Position numbers and translations under genes: made by a program
The notes under the pieces: generated by a model
Databases searched by the model: none
Seen by the model: the letters and a program-made list of their open reading frames with translations, nothing else
Told to the model about the DNA's origin: nothing
Shown here: piece after piece, positions 1 through 9,214 of the stretch
How the letters are laid out: the number at the start of each line of letters is the position of its first letter
Numbering within the stretch: position 1 is the stretch's first letter
Assembly (NCBI GenBank): GCA_022497145.1
Contig: MU385890.1
Location: 124,001-188,000, forward strand
Source: Rostrohypoxylon terebratum
Taxonomy: Eukaryota; Ascomycota; Sordariomycetes; Xylariales; Hypoxylaceae
Reading direction: 5' to 3'
Length of the DNA stretch: 64,000 bases

Positions 1-240
1 GCATTGATTTTCCGTCGCTCACGAAACTTCAATTCTAAACGTTTTGCCACGCGCTATTGGGACGAACAGGAGGAGAGAGAAGGCTATTGTCAAATTTCCT
101 TCGTCCGATATTTTGGAAAATATGCCTTGCGAACCGGGTTCTCGTACGTTGGATTTGCGATGAAGTCGTCTAGGGGATCTACTGCTCGGACCGAACTCCC
201 CCTTAGTAGAGAGGAACTCCATCATGGGTGTTCTACCTAG
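1..240 (+). other. Open reading frame running in from the left edge, unassigned
   Basis: The first 79 codons from the left edge are open in one frame and end at a TAG at 238-240. The predicted peptide is basic and ends in a Ser/Glu-rich tail; I recognise no domain. It could be the last exon of a gene that starts outside the window, or chance. An internal ATG lies near 161. No splice acceptor stands out at its left side. Low confidence. Confidence 0.2.
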
Positions 241-1241
241 TTCTAGCCCTTCTAATGATTATCAAACAGCATCGCATTTCTATCTATCCCAAGTTCTCAA
301 TAACTTCAAACAGAATAGTAATGTAGGATCTGTCGTCCGACGACCCTTTACAATTATTTGCTATGTTTTGCTGTGTTTTGCTTCGTTTTGCTTCGTTTTG
401 CTTCGAATGATCCTAATTTCATCCTTTGATTGACGTGAGGGGTTTGTATAATTCTAGTATGCTGTATTCTCACAACAATTGATTATGGATAGGCAGTGTC
501 CAAGCAAGGCCGCAATGACGTGGTTATCAAATTGTCAATTCGACAACTACCTACCTATGTATAGAATGCCCCTACATAGAAATTTCTATCCATAGCTCTC
601 CCTGTGAAGCGTCTACAGCTGTCGGCGCCAAGCCAACACAGCCTAAGCCTCACAACAATTTGAAGCATTTTTAACAACCTATCACGAAGACATCGACATG
701 TCAAAATGGCACCAACATAAACGTCAAAAGATGGATGCGACATCAATTCACGCTGCAAGGGACCATAATTGCCGAAAATCCGGGGTCGATTCATGTACGG
801 CCTTGCTTGGAATACCACCATTCGACCTGTCAACGAGGTGCGACGTATCAGAACAAGGGGGGGGCTTGTTAGCTGAAGCCGCAGGCGTAACAGAAGACAC
901 CCGTACTCAGCCTCACGGGCCTGATCGAACCCGGCATCAGGGGGTAAGAGTCGCTGGGAGCGTTGGAAGACTTCTCGAAGTAGGGGATACGTCGACGAGG
1001 CAGATTCGGGGATGTGTGCGTGCGTGTGCGTGTGTGTGTGCATCGTCACAAGTGAATGTTTTACTATTTAAGCTTCTTCATGATCCGCTTTCCATGATCT
1101 CCAGTCAGTGCGATCAACAAACCCAGCAAACCAATAAACCAAGATAAAATCTACACTTTTCATCTCAACTTCCGAACAAACCACCATCATCAAACAGCAT
1201 TTTTAGTCTCTCTTACGACACTTTACAAAACATCAGTCAAA
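241..1241. other. Intergenic region upstream of the small secreted protein gene
   Basis: No supportable gene. Open frames on both strands at 555-1147 overlap one another and encode low-complexity or His/Thr-repeat peptides produced by the GT-rich tract near 1013-1041. The last ~90 bases before 1242 are A/C-rich and pyrimidine-rich, as expected for a fungal promoter and 5' leader. Confidence 0.5.
1013..1041. repeat. Imperfect (GT)n/(GTGC) microsatellite
   Basis: A run of alternating TG with interspersed GC dinucleotides. On the minus strand it is read as a His-Thr repeat, which explains the spurious open frame there. Confidence 0.8.
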
Positions 1242-1655
1242 ATGGTCCGCGTCGCTTTCCTCGCTTTCCTCTCCGGTAAGTCCTGCCTCCTACCTCCCGC
1301 CTGTCAATCTCTACCCTACCCCTATAAACCCCCCCCCCCTCGCCCAACCCTTCCAATCGCTAACACCTCCCAAGTCGCCATCCCGGCCCTCGCGAGCCCC
1401 ATCTCCCCCGACCCAGCCGGCGCCAAGAACATCGGCAACGGCAAGGGCGGCCAGTTCATCGGCGGCCAGTGCCTAAGCTCCGCCGACTGCGCCTCGACCT
1501 GCTGCGCCGTCGTCACCGGTCAGAACTTCGGCCTGTGCTCCGGCCTCGGCGCCCAGTTCCAAGCCGGGAAGGCCGGCTGCGGCTTCGGTGACGGCGGCGC
1601 CGCTTCCTCCGCCGCTGCCGCCAACACCACCGCCGCCGCTACCGAAACGGACTAG
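1242..1655 (+). CDS. Small secreted cysteine-rich protein, BAS2-like
   Basis: Two exons, 1242-1275 and 1375-1655, with an in-frame 99-nt intron (GTAAGT donor, CAAG acceptor). The spliced product is about 104 residues. It starts with a classic signal peptide (basic MVRV, a hydrophobic core, then ALAS as a likely cleavage site near residue 19). The mature part has a Gly-rich stretch with GNGKGGQFI, then a compact cysteine core: C, CASTCC, LC and GCGF, six cysteines in all. The tail is Ala/Thr-rich. This arrangement resembles the biotrophy-associated secreted protein 2 (BAS2) family of plant-associated fungi, secreted during host colonisation; the biochemical role of that family is not settled. 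The start has a good context (AAAATGG). Splicing removes a C-rich tract that would otherwise put a proline run into the signal peptide. Family assignment is by eye and moderate; that it is a secreted protein is much firmer. Confidence 0.8.
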   Translation: MVRVAFLAFLSGKSCLLPPACQSLPYPYKPPPPRPTLPIANTSQVAIPALASPISPDPAGAKNIGNGKGGQFIGGQCLSSADCASTCCAVVTGQNFGLCSGLGAQFQAGKAGCGFGDGGAASSAAAANTTAAATETD

Positions 1656-2608
1656 AGTCGTGCCTGCCTACCACATAGGTACATACATGCCTAGGTACAT
1701 TACCTAGGTACCTAATCGCCATCTCATCGATTGAGATGTCATCAAGTCGACAACGATGGAACGGGACGTAATGAAGCCGTGCGTGGCGTAATCGGCGACG
1801 TGGGTGATGGATTGGACATTGGCAGGACCTCTCATTAATGGATATCACGTTGGGACTTACACGCATAAACTTGAGCATTTGCATTTGCATTTTTCGGGGA
1901 GGGTTGGGGAGATCCTCTCGTTCGGGGCTCTGGAGAGGGGGTTGAGATGGGGCACCGGATTGTCCTTCTTTGGGTACTTGCATCTTTATACCTTATTCCT
2001 ATTGTCTACATCTCTTCAGATCATATCAATAGAATTTAGAGTTTTACTATGATTCGAATAGGGGTTACATTGTGACTATTCGTGGCTGGGCATCAAATCA
2101 TCGTCGATGTATTTACACGTTGAGGGACTCATGAACTACGAGGGGAAGGACGACCACGAATGCACGACAAGCCACACAAGATATCCCAGACATACTGGAA
2201 TAGTTGAAAGTACCTTAACATAAACTATTGAACATGCCGTTAGAAAGCATCCGCACGATGTACTCGTAACTCATCTGAGCCCGACGTTACTTTTTGATAT
2301 ACCATACAAACATTCGGAACGCCTTGGAAAATCCACGAGGGTTCCCCCATAACCGATAGATCAACGCGAGATAATCACCCTCGCGACCTCCCATGATGGA
2401 ATATTATCGAACCGATGACGAGATAGGAACGATAATGCAATATGGCCTCACTCCGTGATGGGGCCGGAACAATCAACCCCCCCCCCCCCCTTGAACACCG
2501 TTGGATGAAATGATCCGCTGCCGCCGTGCCGTCATTATGTACTCCCGTGATACGCTTGAAGCGTGATGCAGCCTCCCATCCCGCCGTGAATGCAATTACA
2601 CCGAATAC
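1656..2608. other. Intergenic region, 3' side of both the secreted protein gene and hapX
   Basis: No supportable gene. It holds TACCTAGGTACCTA-type palindromes near 1688-1712, a 14-C homopolymer at 2477-2490, and the presumed 3' untranslated ends of the two convergent neighbours. Confidence 0.5.
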
Positions 2609-4369
2609 TTAAGCGTCTCTTCCGAATCGAACGTCAAACTCCCTCAATACACCCATGATGCTGGCGGCCTCCACCTCGATGGGCAATCTAGCCGAGGTGT
2701 TCGGCGGAGGGGGAGCGGCCCTGAGCCTCGGCAACCAGGTCCCGATCTCTTCGGTGGCCTTTTCGAAGTTTCGGTGACTGGATAGAGTCTTGTATGCATC
2801 CGCACACGATACGCTAAGCGACGACGAGCCGCCAGGTGTAGCTGTCCCCGACGTGGATCCGTTGGATTTGCAACACCCGGAGCCTCCAGATCCGCCACAG
2901 CACCCGTCGCTAGATTTGCCTCCGTTACGGGCGAAATTTGCGGCGAGACTGCGGCAGAAGAGACCCGACTTAGGATCCCTCAGGCATTGGGCACAGGATC
3001 CGGGACCTTTGGGACCACAGCCACCAGAGGCACGGGACGATGAGATCGGAGTATGATTCAATGAACTGATACCAGGCAACTTGATAGCTCCGGTAGATGT
3101 GACCTCTAAGGGGGTGGGTCCGACATCGTTCTCCGACGGCGGTGGGGTTTGAACTTGTTGGGATGCTGGGGCAAGTGTTTGAGATGCGGCGGCCTCGGCG
3201 CACATGCAGTACGTCCCCTCTTTGCAGAAACCGCAGGAGTCTCGCGGTGCCAAAGATACTTGAGCGACAGGCTGATACAAGGCGACTTCGGGAACGGGAT
3301 CTTTCTTCTTAGAGAACATGGCGGTGAAGTCGACCTCGTGAGGATAGGGCTCGGGGATCTTTTGCCTCTTCTCTTCTGGAGCCATCACGGATATCGAGGA
3401 TGGCTTTCGCTTCAGTTCGGATTCCGAATTCGGAGCTGGCCCCTTAAGCACGGCTTCCAGACATTCGCATTTCGTACCGATGCTACATTTACCACAGCCG
3501 ACGGATGTATTGGTCAGCTCGTCGACACAAGCACATGGTCCGGAAGATTCACAATTGCCGCAACCCGCAGGATCTGCCGACGACTCCCGAATTCCCGATG
3601 CGCTAGAAGAATCGGGAGGCGAGATGATTTGTGAGATAGAAAAGGCCGTATTCGAATTACGGTGTTCCGGTACGTTGCTCGTAATACTTCCTCGAGGTGT
3701 CGGGTGTTGAGAGATGCTTAGTGGATTGGGTGCTCGTCCGTGATGGGATGCGAAACTTCCGTTCCTCGATGGTAAGGTAGATCCTTCTGTCCTCCATCGT
3801 CGTCTCAAGTCTTCGAGTTCGTTTGCTACTTTGGTGCGCTCTGCACGTTCTTTCTCCAACAATTCTTCAAGCACTACGCATTTGCTTCGTAGCGACTGTA
3901 CCTCGGTATCTAGATCCTGCACTTGATCACGCAGTTGTTGCTGCGTTCTCTCGTAATCTTCCTTCTGCTCCTCTAACTGTTCCTCCAATTCGCCGACGCG
4001 GGCGGCCCTTCTCTCGCGGAAAGCGCGCTGAGCAGCTCGGTTTTGAGCCTTCCTCTTAGTTGGCGGTGTATCTGTAGCGGGCTTCCGACCGGGCTTGGGC
4101 CTCGGAGGAACCACCCATTCCTTACTAGTAATCGTGCCCTTCGCGACGGCGACTGTCGCCATTGTAGCGGCTTGAAGGGCGGCGGCGGCAGGTTTGATAG
4201 CGAGTTGATGAGCTGATGTCGGCGTAGACACGCCGGATATTGGTGAAGCAACAGACGAAGCGGGGGGTGATGCAGCTGAGATAGGGGTTATGGCGAGTTT
4301 GGTTGGTTGGGGCCTAGAACGGCCGTTCAAATTGGCAGAAGAGATGGCGACGGCAGTAGGGGTCGCCAT
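2609..4369 (-). CDS. hapX: HapX-type bZIP iron-responsive transcription regulator
   Basis: A 586-residue single-exon protein. Residues 83-98 (KEWVVPPRPKPGRKP) match the N-terminal segment by which HapX contacts the CCAAT-binding complex. Residues 104-124 form the bZIP basic region with NRAAQRAFRERR, followed by a coiled coil to about 185. Four cysteine-rich regions follow, as in HapX: 270-281 (CGNCESSGPCAC), 292-303 (CGKCSIGTKCEC), 379-390 (CGFCKEGTYCMC) and 451-472 (CGPKGPGSCAQC...FC), plus an extra CC...CC cluster at 490-500. In Aspergillus, HapX acts with the CCAAT complex to repress iron-consuming genes under iron shortage and to activate them under iron excess; the cysteine regions sense iron, probably through Fe-S clusters. 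It is nuclear. The gene is divergent from COG2 across 1.9 kb; GATA-type sites in that region are described separately. Start is the first in-frame ATG; no intron is needed. Assignment is firm. Confidence 0.95.
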   Translation of the reverse strand: MATPTAVAISSANLNGRSRPQPTKLAITPISAASPPASSVASPISGVSTPTSAHQLAIKPAAAALQAATMATVAVAKGTITSKEWVVPPRPKPGRKPATDTPPTKRKAQNRAAQRAFRERRAARVGELEEQLEEQKEDYERTQQQLRDQVQDLDTEVQSLRSKCVVLEELLEKERAERTKVANELEDLRRRWRTEGSTLPSRNGSFASHHGRAPNPLSISQHPTPRGSITSNVPEHRNSNTAFSISQIISPPDSSSASGIRESSADPAGCGNCESSGPCACVDELTNTSVGCGKCSIGTKCECLEAVLKGPAPNSESELKRKPSSISVMAPEEKRQKIPEPYPHEVDFTAMFSKKKDPVPEVALYQPVAQVSLAPRDSCGFCKEGTYCMCAEAAASQTLAPASQQVQTPPPSENDVGPTPLEVTSTGAIKLPGISSLNHTPISSSRASGGCGPKGPGSCAQCLRDPKSGLFCRSLAANFARNGGKSSDGCCGGSGGSGCCKSNGSTSGTATPGGSSSLSVSCADAYKTLSSHRNFEKATEEIGTWLPRLRAAPPPPNTSARLPIEVEAASIMGVLREFDVRFGRDA

Positions 4370-6258
4370 GTTATTCCGATCCTGGAGCAGAGAGGCGGGT
4401 TAACCATTCAGTCGATCCTATTCGCTGTTGTGTTCGGAGACGCAATGCAGGCTCGGACATCAGCGTATGAGATGACTTTGATAATCCGCAGGTTCGGCTC
4501 CGCAAAATTGTGACCTGTAGATGATCGTATGATAGGTCCGAAGTAGGTAAGTAGACAGGTATATCAGATAGGATCAGCTAGAAGATGTAGTGACCCTAAC
4601 TCCTTCCTATAGGTCAATTCTTTTTCCTCTGGTTAGATGTCGTCGATTTCGTTAGACCTGAGAGTTGAGAGTTGAGGAAAGAGAATGAAAAAACAACAAC
4701 GAGAAAATAATATCGCTAAGAGTTTGTTGCCCCAATAAAGCGAACAAATTTGCGGGTGACAGGCGAGGTATGTAGTATAGAAAATCGATGAGAGTGGGAA
4801 CGGGCCGAGTTTCCCAATCCTCAGGAGGGTCCGAATTAGGGCTTCCCAAAGTTGCGCATGGAGGTATTTTGTATAGGTTGTATATTTGTATAGGTTTGTA
4901 TAGGCTAGGTAGGTATTTTGTATACCGATCTTTGATCTTTGTCTCAATTAGTTGGGAGAGAAAAGCGGAGGGTAAAAAAGTGTGACTAAAGATTGAGCAA
5001 ATAAGGGAAAGATTGTACGGCAATCGAACTGAACGCTTCGTTAAGGATTCCCTTTTCCAAGTTGGACAACCCTTAAACGCTCAAACCCTCGTCAACCCTC
5101 GTCAACCCTCGTGGTTGTACTGGTGGTGGGGGTTTTGGTGAATTTGGGGGTGGTCATGCAAAGACGCAGACGCAAGCTTTGGATTGAGTGAGGGTTCACC
5201 GTTACCCAGCTGTAATAATCCGATAATGTGTAATGAGCACTGGGCAAAGTAAGCAAAGTGGGAAGGGGGAAGAAGAGATGGACGACGGTGGTTCGAGATC
5301 ACTGATCAGATTGATAAGATTATGCCAGGGCCCTGTAACCCACACAGCCCATCTACTACCTGGGTAGGAGGTGGGCAAGAGGTGGGTAGGAGGTCAGGTA
5401 GTATGCTGTAGCTCATTCGCCGCTCGTCCAGACTGAGCCGACAAACGTCACATGGATCCCCAGATAGGATAGGCTCGGCAAGGGAGAGAAGAAAAAACTA
5501 GTATCATTCGATCCATTCGTGCATGCTCGGACCTGTCGGAAGCCGAACTCATTCTCTCGTTCGAGTTTTTTTTTTTAGTCTTTTAGCTGGTGATGATAAT
5601 TGGCAGCTGGTTGACAGGTTGGGTAGAGAAATGATTTCTGATTTGTTGTCTGTTCCTTTTTGCCCCTCCAATTGTGGTCTAAGTGGTCTTGGTTGATCTT
5701 TTCCTGTCCTTGTCAATGGTTAGGGTAGACCTAGGCAGGACCTGGCAGTAATAAGGAAGAGGGAAAATTGGCGAGAGAGAATTGGTGTTCGGGTGTCGCC
5801 GGAGAATAGTTTGCTCTAGTTCCATCAGCTTGACCAGCTCAAGCCACACTAAGGTCCCGGTACCGGAGCAATAACTTTTTAACTTTTGGAGCTGCCTTGA
5901 CGAAACGTTTACGGTGAAGATCGAGGCAGGTGAAGATCCTCTAAGCAGACACTTACGTCAGCTAGCTAACTACGACAAAAAGGTGAGCTTTGGTGTAACT
6001 AGTTACTAACTAACGCCAAGGCACAACTCTCGACCCCACATCCAATTCGCAATTGGAAACTTGACGTGCAGGTAACTTCCTTGTCGCGGTCACGATCATG
6101 GTCGCGTTTGACTTGGGGAATAAGTTTGAACTACGGCATTTTCGACCATCATAAAGATCAAGTAGCAGATCTGTATTTAGCATTTGTCAATTGCTAATTT
6201 ATCGGACAAGAACCATCCAAGCAACAAGACAACAAGCGATAAATACAACAAATACACC
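4370..6258. other. Long divergent intergenic region between hapX and COG2
   Basis: 1.9 kb with no supportable gene; the open frames here are short and T/A-rich. It must hold both promoters. ATTGG/CCAAT pentamers occur near 5597, 5766 and 5784. A direct repeat of CGTCAACCCT lies around 5090-5110. The length suits the large regulatory region expected of an iron-controlled regulator. Confidence 0.5.
4563..4571 (+). promoter_or_regulatory. Candidate GATA-factor site upstream of hapX
   Basis: ATCAGATAG matches the fungal iron GATA-repressor consensus (ATCWGATAA) at eight of nine positions, about 195 bp upstream of the hapX start codon. In Aspergillus the siderophore repressor SreA represses hapX through such sites. 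A second, weaker match (TGATAAG) lies at 5312-5318. A site this short can occur by chance. Confidence 0.35.
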
Positions 6259-7128
6259 ATGTCTACTCTCGCCCCGTCATCGACAAATAGGCCGGTCTCT
6301 TCCCGCAGCTTCGCCCTAGTTTCTTCGTCCTCTTCATCAGATGGTGAAGATGATGTCCCTCTTCCCTTCCCGACCGCCCTCCCGCGATCCGACTTCCTCG
6401 CTCCGAATTTTGATCCAGCGGAATACCTCTCCTCCCTCGCAAACCGTCACCAAACTCTCGAGGACTTACGGTCTGACCTCAGGGAACGCAGCGCCGCCAT
6501 CAGCACCGAGCTCCTAGAGTTGGTCAACTCGAACTACACAAGCTTCCTAAGTCTAGGCGACGAGTTGAAAGGTGGCGAGGAGAAGGTGGAGGATGTTCGA
6601 GTAGCTTTGCTAGGCTTTCGACGAGCTGTGGAAGAGATCAAGGGCAGAGTACGAGAAAGAGAGACCGAGGTGGCGGACTTAAACAAAGACCTAACGGGCG
6701 TACGGGGCGAGATAGAGACCGGAAGAAAAATGCTAGAACTTGACGAGAGGATATCTGCACTCGAGGGCCGGCTAGCCATCGGAAGTGTAGGACCTGATAG
6801 CGACGACAGTGACGAAGACGAAGAAGAAGATGATGATGAGCTAGAAGGAGCAGTAGGGAGCAGTTCGGCAAAGTTAACACAGCTGGCGAACGAATACGTC
6901 ACGATAGACGAATTGGCCGACGAAATTGGGAGAGAAACACCATTTGTCCGGAAAACGGAGGAGAGGTTAATAAGATGTCGAAATACAATCTTGTTAGACC
7001 TGGGCAATGCGTTGAAGGAAGCCAAGCAGGCAGGGATCAAAGGACAGCCAAAGCTTCTCAAATTGATGGGCATCTATTCCTTGCTTGATGCTCAAGCGGA
7101 AGCGGTCAAGACACTAAAGAGCAAGTGA
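6259..7128 (+). CDS. COG2: Conserved oligomeric Golgi complex subunit 2 (COG2), fungal short form
   Basis: A 289-residue single-exon protein. After a Ser-rich N-terminus, residues ~35-140 match the COG2 N-terminal domain: LPRSDFLAPNFDPAEYL, then a helical region with NSNYTSFLSLGDELKGGEEKVE. A coiled coil follows, then an acidic stretch of Asp/Glu (about 180-200), and a C-terminal helical part. COG2 belongs to lobe A of the COG tethering complex, which acts on retrograde vesicles at the Golgi. Animal COG2 is over 700 residues; the fungal form is usually near this length, so it is not truncated. I chose the ATG at 6259 because of its context (CACCATGTC); the frame is open further upstream but offers no earlier ATG of comparable quality. 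Short CATGT repeats follow the stop codon. Confidence 0.9.
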   Translation: MSTLAPSSTNRPVSSRSFALVSSSSSSDGEDDVPLPFPTALPRSDFLAPNFDPAEYLSSLANRHQTLEDLRSDLRERSAAISTELLELVNSNYTSFLSLGDELKGGEEKVEDVRVALLGFRRAVEEIKGRVRERETEVADLNKDLTGVRGEIETGRKMLELDERISALEGRLAIGSVGPDSDDSDEDEEEDDDELEGAVGSSSAKLTQLANEYVTIDELADEIGRETPFVRKTEERLIRCRNTILLDLGNALKEAKQAGIKGQPKLLKLMGIYSLLDAQAEAVKTLKSK

Positions 7129-7145
7129 CCGGACAGAACGAACAT

Positions 7146-7165
7146 CATGTCATGTCATGTCATGT
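7146..7165. repeat. (CATGT)4 tandem repeat after COG2
   Basis: Four perfect copies of CATGT directly downstream of the COG2 stop codon, in the presumed 3' untranslated region. Confidence 0.85.
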
Positions 7166-7292
7166 CACGATTCGATACACACAAAAGCATACTATAACAA
7201 GATACCCCCAATGATCCAAAGATTCAAAATATGATACAATTGTTCATGCGATCCTAATTCATAATTTCCATGAATACAATATAGATAGGTAT

Positions 7293-8297
7293 TTACATAG
7301 CCGTGCTCAGGTGTTCCGGTAGGATCTTCTCGTCAGTAGCGCTGAAACTTCCGTTCAGACTGAAACCCGGACCATTTGTGGAAGACAGGACAACTTCGAT
7401 CAAGTCCTTGTTAACCTTATCCTCGATCGCCACAATGTTATTCTTTACTTGCACCACAAGCTCTTTGACGTTTTCGGCCAACATCTTAGGGGTAAACTGG
7501 ATATTCCCTATGGGCAAGCGGATTGCGCCAGACTTCTCCCTATACACCTCGGCACCGACCATTTCGCGCATCAAACCGCCCACACTTCTGGTGAGGGTGT
7601 TCGTCTTTAAACTAGGCATCAGACCTCTGGGACCTAATATTCGACCGAGGTTGGCCTTCTTGAGAGAGGCCTCGCAGTCGACGTGGCATATGAGACGATT
7701 GAAAGGAAGTTTACTAGAGTTCTTCTTGATCATCTCGTATAAGGTGTCTTCTCCGAATGCGACGGCTCCAGATTCACGGGCCTCAGCCATGGCTCCGCTA
7801 CCCTCCTTGCAGATGACGGCGATGCGAGTGTCGTTCTTTACTGGGTAAGGGAGACGTATGCGATTTCGAAGGGGGACGCTGCTCTTGGGCGTTCTAATTT
7901 TCATGGCAATTTCGTATGTGACAGACGACGGAGGGCGGCCTACTTCGGCAGCTCGTAGGTATCTATAGCCCGTACCCAGTATTAGTTATCGGGGTCAAAC
8001 GAATCCGAAGGAAGAGAGAGAGAGAGGGGATTCTAATTACCGCATAGCGTCGCACAGAGAATGCCTCTCAGCCTCGCTCGGGGTAGCGTATTTATACTCT
8101 TTAAACCGCACCTGCTTAGTCGACTTCTTATTCTTCTCTTTTTCGCGCCTTCGCATGGCGGCAGAGCTGTCAGTCTTGCATCGCGTCTGAACTATCGACG
8201 GAGCTAGGAATCGGGGTATTGTCGCATTAACTGGTCTCGTAGGGGCCGATAGACTCAGCCTCGCCAGCGAAGCGATGCATTGATTTGCCGTGGCCAT
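7293..8297 (-). CDS. MRPL1: Mitochondrial large-subunit ribosomal protein uL1m
   Basis: Two exons on the minus strand: 8297-8041 and 7962-7293, joined over a 78-nt intron (GTAATT donor, CTATAG acceptor). The product is 308 residues. The N-terminus is rich in Arg, Ser and Ala and poor in acidic residues, like a mitochondrial import sequence. A basic linker (MRRREKEKNKKS) follows. The core from about residue 120 matches ribosomal protein L1: KNDTRIAVIC, then the signature LGRILGPRGLMPSLKTNTL, and NVKELVVQVKNN. uL1 binds 23S-type rRNA at the L1 stalk and helps release E-site tRNA. Splicing joins ...CDAMR to YLRAAEVGRPP..., the order seen in fungal homologues. The ATG at 8297 is preferred over an in-frame upstream ATG at 8333 because the import sequence begins there. 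It is divergent from glutamyl-tRNA synthetase, so two translation genes share a promoter region. Confidence 0.93.
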
Positions 8298-8737
8298 CGT
8301 ATCGTTCGACCGTGAGTGATGGTTGATCCGCAATTCTAAATTGAAGCTTTAAAATTCAATATGAATTTTAGGTCAGCCACGTTTAGCCTCAAATGAACGA
8401 GGAAATTGTGACGAAAGCCACATCCACTATCTTATCTTTATCTAATCGGTACATGAAGTGGATCGAGGTCCTCATGGTGCATGGGTACGTACTACAAACG
8501 AGTGGGCGCAAGTTCAAGGTTGGCAACAGAACCCCGCCGACACTTTTTCCATGTTTTCTGTGTAACGCGGTAGTGGGGTGACCCCGCCACGAGATCGGTC
8601 GCATCAAATACATAGTTGACCCAATTCACTTTTTGACTCCTAAAATTTAGCATCTATTTAGCTAATTTCTTCATAATCCCTTCAACAACTCTGGGAAGCT
8701 CCAAAAACCACCTTGACGATAGCTCAACATAGTCAAG
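8298..8737. other. Divergent promoter region between uL1m and GluRS
   Basis: 440 bp with no supportable gene. AT-rich stretches (TTAAAATTCAATATGAATTTTAGG near 8349; CCTAAAATTTAGC near 8640) flank two overlapping open frames on opposite strands that look like chance. Confidence 0.5.
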
Positions 8738-9170
8738 ATGAAGGCAGATGAGCTCGTTGCCGTTTCTTCCTCTTTAGGAGGAGACTTCAAATCAATCGAG
8801 CCCCACCTCATCCGACTCGAGAAGCATCTAACCCTAAGAACTTACCTTGCCGGATATACTCTAAGTGATATTGATGCCAAGATTTGGATCGCCATCAAGA
8901 GCAATCGAGTTGCCGTCTCCTTCGTCCGTAAAGGATCCTACGCCAACCTGCACCGATGGTTCACCTACGTCGAGCAAGTCCATCCCGAGATCCAGGCCGA
9001 AGTCAAGGCTGCCGACGAGGCGCGCAAGACCAAGGTCCAGGAAGCTAGTCGAGCCGGAGCAAGCTACAACTTGGCCTTGCAAGATACCGACAAGGGGGTC
9101 GTCACTCGATTCCTTCCCGAGCCCTCGTAAGAGACCATTGCTTTTTAGTTCGTCGATTATACATGCATAC

Positions 9171-9214
<44 letters not shown>

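Noticed and set aside
555..1147. Two overlapping opposite-strand open frames of 150-164 codons
   Set aside because: They arise from a GT-rich repeat and biased composition; no domain, and they overlap each other on opposite strands.
3149..3634. 161-codon plus-strand frame over hapX
   Set aside because: A shadow of the GC-rich minus-strand hapX coding sequence.
7303..7848. 181-codon plus-strand frame opposite uL1m
   Set aside because: Antisense shadow of the conserved ribosomal protein gene.
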